A stretch of 64,000 nt of DNA from an uncultured Clostridia bacterium (GTDB lineage: Bacteria; Bacillota; Clostridia; Christensenellales; Pumilibacteraceae): positions 1-64,000 of the forward strand of contig CAKQPR010000001.1 of assembly GCA_934270565.1 (NCBI GenBank), given 5' to 3'. Shown here piece after piece: positions 9,704 through 19,300 of the stretch; positions within the stretch are counted from its first letter, which is position 1; each line of letters opens with the position of its first letter. The notes beneath the pieces were generated by a model. It ran no database searches. It saw only the letters and a list, made by a program, of their open reading frames with translations, and was not told where the DNA came from. The translations under genes and the position numbers were made by a program.

Positions 9704-10708
9704 TCAACCGTCCTTTTTGCGATATTCCGAGGGCGTCATTCCCACGGTCTTTTTGAACACTTTGCTGAAATAATACGGATCGTTGAACCCGACCTGAAAC
9801 GCGATGTCCTGAACGGAATCGGACGTGAGGTCGAGTTTTACCTTGCTCTTGTCTATCCGCTTGCGCTGAATATAGTCGTAAGGCGTAAGGCGGGTCGCGC
9901 GCTTGAACAACGTGCGGAAGTAGTTGGGCGTAAAACCGTAAGCTTTCGCGATTGCCGCGACGTCTATATCCGTATGAAGATTTTCGTTGACGTAAGCAAT
10001 GAATTTGCCCACGCACGCCGCCTGATAGCCTTTGCGTATACGGCGTTCGGGCTCGAACAGATCGACGAGGATTTCCTGAAGGTACGCTTTCAGCAGCAGT
10101 CTGTCCCACTGCGCGTCCGCGGTCGGATTGAAAAGTTCGTACACATACTCCATTTTTTCGAGTTTTTCGACGAGCGACGCGAAATCGTGGACTTTGATCT
10201 TTACGGGGCGGGTGATGAACGCGTCCTCTTTGCGGATCGCTCTGAGGCGCTCCTCGTCCATAATCATTTCGCTACTGCCCATAACACAACTCGGAATATA
10301 AACGTCGTCTACACGCCAGTCGCTCGTTTCGGGGCGGTACACGGTATCGAAATGTACCACGAAATACGAACAGGTATTGCCTTTTTTGATATATTCGAAG
10401 TGGTTTACGGCGGGCGGCATTATGTGAGCTTCGCCCTCGTGAACCTCGACGGTTTTCCCTTCGTAGCTGAAATCTATTTCTCCTTCGAGAACCACGACAA
10501 GCCCGTAATCGTACAGGCTGCGACGAGGAACGCGGTGCTGCTCGTAGGTGTTGTAATACCGCATAACGAACCGCACATACGGGTTTATAGCCGAAAAATC
10601 GATATGCGGAGAAACGACCGACTCGGGCAAAGCCGATTTCTGATCGGTTGCGGGCTCCGTCCGCGGGTGTCGCGACGGCATATTCGTTTTATTTTTCTCG
10701 TCGGGCAT
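9704..10708 (-). CDS. AraC-family transcriptional regulator of the rhamnoside operon
   Basis: A 334-residue activator-type protein. The N-terminal cupin-like sensor spans roughly residues 60-150 (GEIDFSYEGKTVEVHEGEAHIMPP), and the two C-terminal helix-turn-helix motifs span roughly 235-333 (DIDVAAIAKAYGFTPNYFRTLFKRATRLTPYDYI, then VQDIAFQVGFNDPYYFSKVFKKTVGMTPSEYR). GGAAAGGAG precedes the ATG. It lies inside the operon, between the GH106-like gene (26 bp) and rhaM (2 bp), so it probably controls its own operon. The effector is likely rhamnose or a rhamnoside. That is inferred from context only. Confidence 0.93.
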   Translation of the reverse strand: MPDEKNKTNMPSRHPRTEPATDQKSALPESVVSPHIDFSAINPYVRFVMRYYNTYEQHRVPRRSLYDYGLVVVLEGEIDFSYEGKTVEVHEGEAHIMPPAVNHFEYIKKGNTCSYFVVHFDTVYRPETSDWRVDDVYIPSCVMGSSEMIMDEERLRAIRKEDAFITRPVKIKVHDFASLVEKLEKMEYVYELFNPTADAQWDRLLLKAYLQEILVDLFEPERRIRKGYQAACVGKFIAYVNENLHTDIDVAAIAKAYGFTPNYFRTLFKRATRLTPYDYIQRKRIDKSKVKLDLTSDSVQDIAFQVGFNDPYYFSKVFKKTVGMTPSEYRKKDG

Positions 10709-10734
10709 ACCCGTCTCCTTTCCGTTTGCGTAGT

Positions 10735-12705
10735 TCAGTCAAAGAATGCTACGACCGCCCTATAAGACTTAATCGTTATTTCTTCGCCCGCTTTCACTTC
10801 TCTTACGTTTCCGCAATCGGGGTCGTAAAGGTAAGCGTTCCGAAGCGCTTTGATCGTCGCGCCCGACTTATTGTTGTTGTAAACCGCGACGGCGCCGTCG
10901 TAAGTCTGACGAATTACGCCCGAGGAAAGCTCGAGGTCGTCTTTTTCGCGGCAAAGATCGGAAACGGTTTCGGAAAGTGTTTTCACCTCGCCGAACGTTA
11001 CATTTTCGCCGGTACCGAGAATTTCGGGGCGAGCGCCGATGAAGATCACGTCGCGCGTTTTCAGTTTTTCTGCTACGTCGGCGCGGATGTAATCGATTTC
11101 GGGAACGATAATTCTGCCGTCGATACCGCTTAAAATATCGTCGGCGTCAGCCATTCCGAATTCGCCGCCGTTCAAGAACGTTTCGCGGCAAAGGTCGCGG
11201 AGCGAACGGTCGTATTTCGTAAGGACGGAATCGCGCTCGTATCTCCCGGAGTTCGTCGGGACGAATTTAGCCTGAACGTCCTCGATCGCGTAATAAACGT
11301 AATCGGCGAATTTTGCCTTTCTGCCCTCGAGAGCGGTGCATATTCCCGCAACGTAGGAGTTAAGATAGCGCGACTGATCGCGGTTCGTGCTTCCGCCGTA
11401 GCGGGCGAGCAACGGATCGTAATCGCCGAGGCGGGGTTCGTAATAGGTCTGAATTTTGCGAGCCCCGAAAAGGAGGAGAATTCCGAGACTTCCGACGGCG
11501 TTTTCGAAGGGGGCGAGCCTGAAAACGTCCGCGTTGAAGAACGGGCAAAGCTCGACCATATAACCGTCCGAATTCTTTTTGCGGGCGATCATCTGCAGGA
11601 ATTTGGGCGCGGTAAAGAAGAAATCTTCGGGCGTAACCTGCAGAATATCCATCCCCGCGTAACCGGTGTTTTCCAGCACCTTCACATAGTTTCCGTAGTC
11701 CATAACGTGCTCGTAAACGTTCTCTTCGGCGAGGTAATGCCCCGAAAACAGCGTTCCGTGCGCTTTGCAGTACGCGTTGATTTTTCCGCTGTAATTCGCG
11801 GCGACCGTTTCGCCGATAAGCTCGTAGAACTTCTGACGGAGCTCGAAGCTGCGGGGGTTAGTGTCCTCGTAAAGGAGCGGAAGAAGCGGCTCGAGGTCGA
11901 AGCCGTAACGAGCGCGGAATTTGTCGAAAAGCGTCTTTTCGTAAGGAATAAGCGCGTAATTGAACGTTTCGAACGGGCGGGCGAGCGCCGTCATAAGGCT
12001 GGGCTCGTCGGTGAAAACCGCGCGGCTTCCGCCGTAAATGTTCTTGTCGCAATCGTAAATCGGGTCGTAAGCGACTTTTAAGAAGCGATCGACGGCTTCA
12101 TCGCTCATAATGTTGATATACTTTTTGCGGCTCGAAACGTTGTGCACCGAGTGAGTACCCTCGTAGCCGTCGCGAACGATGAAAACGTAAGCGATTTCGC
12201 CCGCTTTAAGGTCGATATTTACGGTTTTTCCGTCAAAATCGAGCGGTTCGGCGGTGTCGAACAGAATTTTCGCTTCCACATTGTCCGACAGATCCATCTT
12301 GTATTTCACCGCGTAAACGATGCCGTCTGCGGTTTCGTCGGCGGTATACACGAGCTTTTCGGGCATTAAAAACGCCTCGAACTTGCGCATATACATTCCC
12401 TTCGCTTTTAGCTCGGGGTGTCCGTCGAGCGTGAGACCGTTGGCTTGTCCCGAAGGGTATCCCACTTCGTCGTAGATCCAGTATTCGAGCCCGCGTTCGC
12501 GCAATTTTTCGGTGACTACGGACAGTCTTTTCACGTTGTCGGGGTTGGACGTAAAACCGTCCTTGCCCGAAACGTTGGTGACTACTCCGCCGTACCCGAA
12601 ATCTTCCACGGCGTCAAGCACGAGATCGACGTCATCGATCCAGCTATGGATTATCGGGTTGATTTTGTATTTATTAGATTTAACGATGATGTCTTTCTTA
12701 TTCAT
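10735..12705 (-). CDS. GH106-like glycosidase, putative alpha-L-rhamnosidase
   Basis: A 656-residue protein with no signal peptide, so a cytoplasmic glycosidase. The N-terminal half resembles the TIM-barrel part of GH106-type enzymes: EYWIYDEVGYPSGQANG near residues 95-111, VFTDEPSL near 230, and FSGHYLAEENVYEHVMDYGNY near 320. The acidic residues in TDEPS and HYLAEE are candidate catalytic groups. The C-terminal part lacks obvious motifs. It overlaps the GH3 gene by 8 bp and is followed by AraC and rhaM. Rhamnosidase activity is an inference from family resemblance plus rhaM. It could be another member of the broad GH106/GH2-related group. Confidence 0.65.
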   Translation of the reverse strand: MNKKDIIVKSNKYKINPIIHSWIDDVDLVLDAVEDFGYGGVVTNVSGKDGFTSNPDNVKRLSVVTEKLRERGLEYWIYDEVGYPSGQANGLTLDGHPELKAKGMYMRKFEAFLMPEKLVYTADETADGIVYAVKYKMDLSDNVEAKILFDTAEPLDFDGKTVNIDLKAGEIAYVFIVRDGYEGTHSVHNVSSRKKYINIMSDEAVDRFLKVAYDPIYDCDKNIYGGSRAVFTDEPSLMTALARPFETFNYALIPYEKTLFDKFRARYGFDLEPLLPLLYEDTNPRSFELRQKFYELIGETVAANYSGKINAYCKAHGTLFSGHYLAEENVYEHVMDYGNYVKVLENTGYAGMDILQVTPEDFFFTAPKFLQMIARKKNSDGYMVELCPFFNADVFRLAPFENAVGSLGILLLFGARKIQTYYEPRLGDYDPLLARYGGSTNRDQSRYLNSYVAGICTALEGRKAKFADYVYYAIEDVQAKFVPTNSGRYERDSVLTKYDRSLRDLCRETFLNGGEFGMADADDILSGIDGRIIVPEIDYIRADVAEKLKTRDVIFIGARPEILGTGENVTFGEVKTLSETVSDLCREKDDLELSSGVIRQTYDGAVAVYNNNKSGATIKALRNAYLYDPDCGNVREVKAGEEITIKSYRAVVAFFD

Positions 12706-15340
12706 AGCGGCGTCCTTTGATCGAGTAAATTTCGAAGTGCGTTACTTTCGGCGTGCCTTCAAACCGTATTTGCGGAGCGGCGGGGCTCGTTATCGTAAAG
12801 CGTGCCGTGCCCTCCTCTTTTCCCGTGCCCGTAACTACCGGAATTACGCCCAGAAGCTCGTTTATGCGCACAGTAAGCTGATATTGCGTGAGCTCGTCTC
12901 CGTCGGCGCGATATCTCACAACGGTATAATAATCGCCGTCGGTCGGGAGCGGAACGTTTACGTTTTCGCCCTTATAGTCGCCCTCGAAAAGCAGTTTGTC
13001 GGGGATAGCTTCGGGCTTGTAACCGTAATCGCGGCGTTTCATTCGGGAAGAAGCGAGGATAACGCGGAAAATATTGCGCGCCGATCGCTGAAGCTCGCCG
13101 AGCGTAAGCGTTCCGTCGTCGATTCTCGAAACGATATTGTCGCGGTAAGCGGCGGCGTCGGGAACAACCATAAACAAGTCGTTCTGCGCGCGTACCATTT
13201 CGGCAAGGGTGTAACGCGACCGCTCGCCCGTGATCGCGTCTTTGGGGTTTGCCCACCAGTCGGTCATCACGGCGCCTTTATAGCCCCACTCGTCGCGCAA
13301 AATCGTTGTGGTAAGGTCGTAATTCGAGCAGTTGTAAAAGCCGTTTATCGCGTTGTACGAGGTCATAATATAACGAATTATGCCCTCTTTTACTACTTTT
13401 TCAAACGGTTTGAGGTAAATTTCGCGGAGGGCGCGTTCGCTGACGATTTCGTTTTCGTTGCCGCGCGCGGTCTCCTGAGAATTGACTGCGAAATGTTTCA
13501 GAGTGCAGTCGGCGCCGCCTTTGTAAATTCCGCGGACGAACGCCGAAGCGGTTTTCGCCGTCACGAGCGGATCTTCGGAATAGTACTCGAAGCTCCTGCC
13601 CGCGAGCGGGTGGCGGTGGATATTCATAGACGGAGCAAGCAGGATATCGACTTCGTAGCCGCGCATTTCTTCCGCGACGAGCTCGAACATACGCTCGGAA
13701 AGCTCGGGCGCGAACGAGCACGCGAGGATCGCTCCGGACGGAACGGAAGTACAGATTTTGTAGCTTTCCATTCTGAGCCCGCTCGGACCGTCGCAAGTCG
13801 TCATGACGGGCACGCCCGCACCGATAAAAGGCGCGGTTACGCCGCCGAAAACGCTCGCCGATCCCGCGGCTAAAGCTTTGTCCGATCCCATTCCCTCGCC
13901 CCTCACGAGCATTGCGAGCTCGGTCGGGGTAAATTGCGCTATAAACTCGTCTAAAGTATAGCACCCGTCCGCCACTTCGGCAAGCGTAATCGTGTGAGAA
14001 TTTGACGAAATTTTTCCGATCGCGGCGGGCAGTCTGTCGCGAATTCTTTTATACGTATCATAATTTTTGAGCGGTACGGCTTCGAAGCGCGGTTGTCCGT
14101 CGCGGTTTACGAGCCGCTCGAAAGGCTTAACCGGCGCGAGCGCCGATCCGAGTCGTTCCGTCACCGTAGTTTCGGACAGCGGGAACGAAAATACTTCGCG
14201 GCAGTCGCGCACGTTTTTGCCGACGAAAACGCGATAATCGCCGCTTTCGAGCACATAACAATACCGATTGCCGGTGTAGCCGCCGTCGTCGTATGCCGCA
14301 AAGTCGCAAAGATCGAAGCTTATTTCGAGCGTTTCCGTCTCTTTGGGGGCAAGCATTCCGGTTTTTTTGTATGCGACGAGTTCTTTTTTCGGTCTGCCGA
14401 GCTTTCCGCACGGCGCGCCGAGGTAGACTTCGACGACTTCTTTGCCGTTTGCGTTTCCGATATTCGTAACGCGGACGGTAAGCGAAACGTTAAAGCCGTT
14501 TTTTTCGGTTTTTATAGTTTCGGTTTCGAATTCGGTATATCCGAGCCCGTAACCGAACGGATAAAGGACTTTTTCGGGCGCGAAAGTCTCGAAATAACGG
14601 TAGCCGACGTAAATATCTTCTACATGGATATTATCGTTTTTGCCGCCGAAATTGCCGGAAGCGGGATAATCGCCCGCGTTTTCCGCGATCGTGTCCGCGA
14701 GCCTGCCGCTCGGCGGTACTTTGCCGCAAAGCGCGTCAACCGTTCCCGCCGCGCCCTGCTCCCCGCCCTGCCAAACGAACGCAACCGTTCCTATCCGATA
14801 GCGCGATATAAAACCGCAATCGATGAGATTGCCGCCGTTGATCAGAACTATGACGTGCGCGAAGTGTTTTGCGAGGGTTTTGATCGTTTGTTCTTCCGCT
14901 TCGGACAGGTACCAGCTCCCGCGATCGGGCAAAAAGTCGCCGCTTTCGCCGCAAACTCTGCCGATTATAAAAACCGCTTTGTCGTTGCGCTTCGCCGCGG
15001 TCGAAACGAATTCGTCCGTCACAAACGGATGATGCTGACACGGCGCGAAGGTCCAGCCGTCGCCGTAGTCGTAGGGGTGCGTTGCGATATGGTCGCGGTA
15101 GAACGCCGAAACCGTTTCGTCAACTTCCACCGTCTTTTTCAGTTCGTCGTAGAATTGAGTTACCTCACCCGAAACGACCCGTCCCGCAGAACCCGAACCG
15201 CTCTTTACGTACTCGAATTGAGCGCGCCCGAAAACCGCCACTCTGTCAGTTTTCGAGAGAGGCAACGAGCCGTCGTTTTCGAGAAGAACGATTCCTTCCG
15301 GTATTATTGATCTTGCAATTCGTAAAATTTCTCTGTCCAT
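12698..15340 (-). CDS. Glycoside hydrolase family 3 enzyme with permuted domain order
   Basis: Domains run in reverse of a classical GH3. The alpha/beta sandwich comes first (residues about 15-265: GIVLLENDGSLPLS, then PSGRLADTIAEN and LYPFGYGLGYTEFE), followed by a fibronectin-III-like domain (about 285-385) and the TIM barrel (about 460-770: TCDGPSGLRM, LLAPSMNIHRHPLAGRSFEYY, LKHFAVNSQE). The likely nucleophile is Asp694 in VMTDWW. About 100 further beta-rich residues end the protein. This order is known in Ruminococcus and Butyrivibrio beta-glucosidases. No signal peptide is seen. I chose the ATG at 15340 (880 residues). A GTG at 15391 adds 17 residues coded by dispersed-repeat DNA and has no ribosome site. 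Substrate (glucoside, xyloside or other) is unknown. Confidence 0.88.
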   Translation of the reverse strand: MDREILRIARSIIPEGIVLLENDGSLPLSKTDRVAVFGRAQFEYVKSGSGSAGRVVSGEVTQFYDELKKTVEVDETVSAFYRDHIATHPYDYGDGWTFAPCQHHPFVTDEFVSTAAKRNDKAVFIIGRVCGESGDFLPDRGSWYLSEAEEQTIKTLAKHFAHVIVLINGGNLIDCGFISRYRIGTVAFVWQGGEQGAAGTVDALCGKVPPSGRLADTIAENAGDYPASGNFGGKNDNIHVEDIYVGYRYFETFAPEKVLYPFGYGLGYTEFETETIKTEKNGFNVSLTVRVTNIGNANGKEVVEVYLGAPCGKLGRPKKELVAYKKTGMLAPKETETLEISFDLCDFAAYDDGGYTGNRYCYVLESGDYRVFVGKNVRDCREVFSFPLSETTVTERLGSALAPVKPFERLVNRDGQPRFEAVPLKNYDTYKRIRDRLPAAIGKISSNSHTITLAEVADGCYTLDEFIAQFTPTELAMLVRGEGMGSDKALAAGSASVFGGVTAPFIGAGVPVMTTCDGPSGLRMESYKICTSVPSGAILACSFAPELSERMFELVAEEMRGYEVDILLAPSMNIHRHPLAGRSFEYYSEDPLVTAKTASAFVRGIYKGGADCTLKHFAVNSQETARGNENEIVSERALREIYLKPFEKVVKEGIIRYIMTSYNAINGFYNCSNYDLTTTILRDEWGYKGAVMTDWWANPKDAITGERSRYTLAEMVRAQNDLFMVVPDAAAYRDNIVSRIDDGTLTLGELQRSARNIFRVILASSRMKRRDYGYKPEAIPDKLLFEGDYKGENVNVPLPTDGDYYTVVRYRADGDELTQYQLTVRINELLGVIPVVTGTGKEEGTARFTITSPAAPQIRFEGTPKVTHFEIYSIKGRRYE

Positions 15341-15405
15341 AGTAAGTATTTGCGCGGAGCTCGCGCGGGCAAGTGTTTTTTTGGGGTACACCGTTTCGCG
15401 GCAAT

Positions 15406-15740
15406 CGTATTCGCTCCCGCGGGATCTCTCGACTACGCTCGAGATGACGAGGCTAAGTACCGCTACGCAAGGTTGGCGGGCGGACGAGGAACGCCCCTAC
15501 CTTTCAAGGCTTCCCCTTGGGGACCTCCGCCGTAGGCGGTGATGAGGGGTTGTCTTTTACGTTTGGTTCGTCATAACCCGACCCCTCATCCGTCTTGCCT
15601 ACGCTGTCGCTTCGGCAATCCACCTCCCAGCTCGTAGCATAGCTACTTCGCCGCTTTGGCTAAAAACAGTCACCTGTGGACTGTTTTTACGGTGCTTCGC
15701 ACCGCCGCGTCGCGCCCCCAAGGGGGAAGGCTTTAAAATG
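15406..15740 (+). repeat. Long direct repeat, copy 1
   Basis: About 335 bp running from CGTATTCGCTCCCGC to CTTTAAAATG. It is closely matched by 15949-16290, with only small substitutions and short indels visible by eye. Confidence 0.85.
15621..15717 (+). repeat. 97-bp three-hairpin element, copy 1
   Basis: Holds three stem-loops in series: GTAGC/GCTAC (15634-15646), AAAAACAGTC with GACTGTTTTT around a 7-base loop (15662-15688), and CGGTGC/GCACCG (15690-15704). By eye it is identical to 16172-16268 and 47505-47601. Confidence 0.85.
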
Positions 15741-15948
15741 TCGGTTTTAACGTCATTTCGACCGAAGTGAGGGCTTTAACCCGAACGCAGTGGAGAAATC
15801 CCCCTGCGGTTGTCACCCGACAGTCATACTACAATAATGCTTTCGACCTTATTTGTCGGCTTTGCCGACGGTAGGGCGGTTCGCCCTCGGACCGCCGTAT
15901 AACGTACAGTTTCGATAGGGTATTTGGAGCGTACCGTTCCATTACGAC

Positions 15949-16290
15949 CGTATTCGCTCCCGCGAGATCTCTCGACTGGCGCCCCGGGATGACGAGGCTA
16001 AGTACCGCTACGCAAGGTTGGCGGGCGGACGAGGGCGTCCGCCCCTACCTTTCAAGGCTTCCCCTTGGGGGGAAGCTCCGCCGTAGGCGGTGATGAGGGG
16101 TTGTCTTTTACGTTTGGTTCGTCATAGCCCGACCCCTCATCCGTCTTGCCTACGCTATCGCTTCGGCAATCCACCTCCCAGCTCGTAGCATAGCTACTTC
16201 GCCGCTTTGGCTAAAAACAGTCACCTGTGGACTGTTTTTACGGTGCTTCGCACCGCCGCGTCGCGCCCCCAAGGGGAAAGACTTTAAAAT
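15949..16290 (+). repeat. Long direct repeat, copy 2
   Basis: About 342 bp, second copy of 15406-15740. It differs mainly in the GAGGGCGTCCGCCCC segment and in the CTTGGGGGGAAGCTCC segment. Confidence 0.85.
16172..16268 (+). repeat. 97-bp three-hairpin element, copy 2
   Basis: Same sequence and hairpins as 15621-15717. Confidence 0.85.
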
Positions 16291-16332
16291 GTTGTTGTAC
16301 AATAAAAATCTTTGGGGTACTAATTCGGGAGC

Positions 16333-16359
16333 AAGGCGATCGGATAAACCGACCGCCTT
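16333..16359 (-). terminator. Hairpin ending the capture operon
   Basis: An 11-bp stem with one mismatch (AAGGCGATCGG with CCGACCGCCTT) and a 5-base loop lies 24 bases after the stop of the giant lipoprotein gene. The U-tract on the minus strand is poor, so termination efficiency is uncertain. Confidence 0.55.
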
Positions 16360-16382
16360 TTCCCTACCGAATTTTAATTTTT

Positions 16383-19300
16383 TCAGGCGTTGACCCAGCC
16401 TTCGGGGAGCGTGTTGCCGTAAGAGAAATCTTTAACGTAGCCGACGCCTTCGGTCTCCTTGTCTGTACGACTAAAGTCAAGTCTCAAGTTGCCCCAGTTG
16501 CCGTTATTTGCTAGTGTACTCAAAGTGACAGGGATAACAACGTTATACCACTTTCCTTCGACAAGACTATCGGTTACTACACTACCGTTTTCATTGTAGA
16601 TCTTTACATCTTTTTCTGTTGACGGAACTTCACCGACGTTGAATTGAATCCAGTAATTGACGCCGTTATTCGGTGTTCTCAACGCGTTGCGGAATACTAC
16701 ACTACTGATATTGCTTTCGAATTTCAATCTCAAAGTAATATATGTACTTCCGATAGGTGCGGTAAGCGCTGCGCTCCCATACTCTGCTATAACCATAGCG
16801 GATTTCCAGTCGCCGTCTCCAGCCGTCACGCTAAACTTATAGGATTTGGGGTTCGTTGCATCTGCACCTGTCCAAGTTAATGCGTTTCCTGAAGATCCTT
16901 GCGGTTTCCAACCGGTCGGCTCATCGAATTCGGAGATAATTGTGATCGTAACCGTTTTTGCAAGGCTTGCATACGTTGTATCTGTAGGTGTTACGGTTAT
17001 ATCCACTGATCCCGACTTTATAAACGTCACCTTTCCGGTCTGATCAACTGTGGCTACATCTTCGTTTTTGGAAGACCAAGATACTTCCAAATCGGTATCT
17101 ACGCCGAGCTGAATCGAACCGGCAGACAACTGAACACTTGACGTCGGCACACCGGTTATTTTCAAATCATGAACACCGCTTATGCTCGGAACGCACGCGA
17201 AATTCTTTATTTGCACAGTTGTTTCGCTCTCGTCATTAGCCGCCGCAACAATATTAGTCAAGCACCAGTCTGCACCACTCGGATACGTTGCAGGAATAAA
17301 GAATTTATACCATTGATTTGCAACAATCTTGTCAACTCTCGCTCCAGTTTCTTTATTGTAGAAGTAAATTTCATCTTCTAAAACTGAATTGAGCGTTATG
17401 GTCTTCTCATATTTGTGTGTTTTATCCGACGGCGTTGTTATCCAAACAAAGGTTTTGATAGATTTTAAGTTCGCATCAAAACATACATCCATCGAAATAT
17501 ATTTGTTTCCCGATTTCGTATAGTTTGTAAGATTTCCTTGTATGTCGGTAAACGTTAAAGTTCCAGAGGTGCTCGTTGTTGCGATTACCGTATCGACTTC
17601 TGCGCCCTCTCCGTATGCAAGCGTTATCGCCTCGGAGTCAGCCGAGAAGTGTCTCATTGCGTGTTCGAGCGTAATAACAACACTGTCGGTAGCTTTTACA
17701 ACGCCGTTGAGCAAACCATTGACGGTGATCGTCACGTCCTGCCCTATAGCGGCGGGAGCGAAAGTAAGTACGCCGTTTTCAACCTCGACTGCTTCGTTGT
17801 CGGACGAATACTCAAGGGTAAGACCTTTGGACTTCGCGACTTGAAGCGTGAACGTTTTGCCGTCGGCAAGGTCGTTCCAGTCAAGCGAAGTCGGTTTGTT
17901 TGTAATCGTCGTGCTCCATTCTTCAACGACTTTGAACGTTGCGGAGTCGGACATTACGACTTTACCGTCTTTCTTACCCGTTACGGTAACGGTAAGCGAA
18001 TCTGCAGGCTTCTTGAGCGTAAGCTTTCCGGTGTTGTCAACGGTAGCTACGTCCTCCGCTACGTTTACCGTCCACTCTAAGTCAAGACCTTCGGTAGCGG
18101 TAACTCCGAGCTGAAGTTCGCCGTTGTCAAGTTCACTGATATTCACGTCTCTGCTCGGTTTGCCGGTCATAACGAGGTCGTAAACAGTGGGCATATCGGT
18201 GGTAAGCGCAACGTTTTTAATTTTAACAGTTGTCGCTTCGGAAGTTTTGGTCGAGAACTGAATCCACGAAAGCGCCCAGTTCGCGTTGCAATTAGTATGA
18301 TCCGCGGGCATGATTACGGTGTACCAAACGCCGGCTTCCGTATTACGAACTCTGCCCTTGGTAGTTGCATTATATACATAGTACGTATCGTCAAGCGCAG
18401 TACCGACGGTAAGTGTCTTTTCGTATCTCGCAGGGGTATTATCTTTATTAAGCCATGCTATCATATACATCTTATCGGTGTTGCTATCGAAACAGACATC
18501 GAAGGAGAAGTAATGCTTTCCTTTTGTCGTAATAACCGGTTTATCGTACCCGGAACCTTGAATGAGCGACTTGATTTCAAGTTCGTTCTTTTGCCATTCG
18601 ATAGCCGTAGCGGACGAGGTCGTTATGATAGTGTCGATCTCAGAGCCCGAACCATACTTGATAGTGGTTTTGTCGCCACGTGCATCGAATTCCTTCACCG
18701 TATCGTTAAGCTTGAGCGTGACGCTTGCGGAGAGGGGTTTGCCTTTCGACGAGGTAGCCGAAACGTTGATTGTGATATCGTGGTAACGACCTGCTTCGAG
18801 GAAGGTGACAACGCCTTTGTTATTGACGGTTGCATACTCTGCGCATTCGTCGGCTACCGACCAGTTGAGGGTAAGCGACGGAGCCGCGGTGTATTCGATA
18901 GCCACCTGCTTATTCGCGGGAAGGCTTCTCCACTCCTTGGTAGTATCGGTAGTAAGGATCTGTATGGATTCCTCTACGATAGTGAGCGTAACGGATCTTT
19001 CGAGCGAAGCGCGCGCCGCGTCGGTGGGTTTAACGTAGATAGTAACGCTACCGGTTTTAAGGAAGGTTACTCTTCCGTTCTGATCGACGGTTGCGGTTTC
19101 GTTGTCGGAAGATCTCCATTCGACCGCGCCTGCGTTGGTTTCAACGCCGAGCTGATAGGAGCCGCTTTCAAGGTAAACGTTAGCGGTCGGCGCTCCGGTA
19201 ATCTTAAGATCGTACAGTCCCGAAGGAAGGGTGTTTCCGTAACTTACGTTGCGGAAGTAAACTTCACGCTTGTCAACGCCGTCAACTTTCTGCGAGTCAA

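Larger units (their letters stand above)
15341..16320. repeat. Repeat island 1 (no genes)
   Basis: About 1 kb without a credible gene, built from mosaic dispersed repeats shared with the islands near 31.1, 47.5 and 57.2 kb. Recurrent blocks include TATTCGCTCCCGCG, ATCTCTCGACTACGCTCGAG, GAGGCTAAGTACCG, GGTTGGCGGGCGGACGAGG and GATGAGGGGTTGTC paired with GACCCCTCATC. A separate block (15760-15820) carries CATTTCGACCGAAGTG and GTGGAGAAATCC, as in REP-like elements of gut Clostridia. It begins within about 15 bases of the GH3 start codon, so the GH3 operon promoter must lie in or beyond it. I could not place one. Confidence 0.85.

Noticed and set aside
15341..15391. GTG start for the GH3 gene at 15391
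   Set aside because: The added residues are encoded by dispersed-repeat sequence also found in other islands, and there is no ribosome site.
15341..16320. Possible CRISPR array
   Set aside because: The repeats are long (97-340 bp), mosaic and irregularly spaced, with no uniform spacers and no cas genes nearby.
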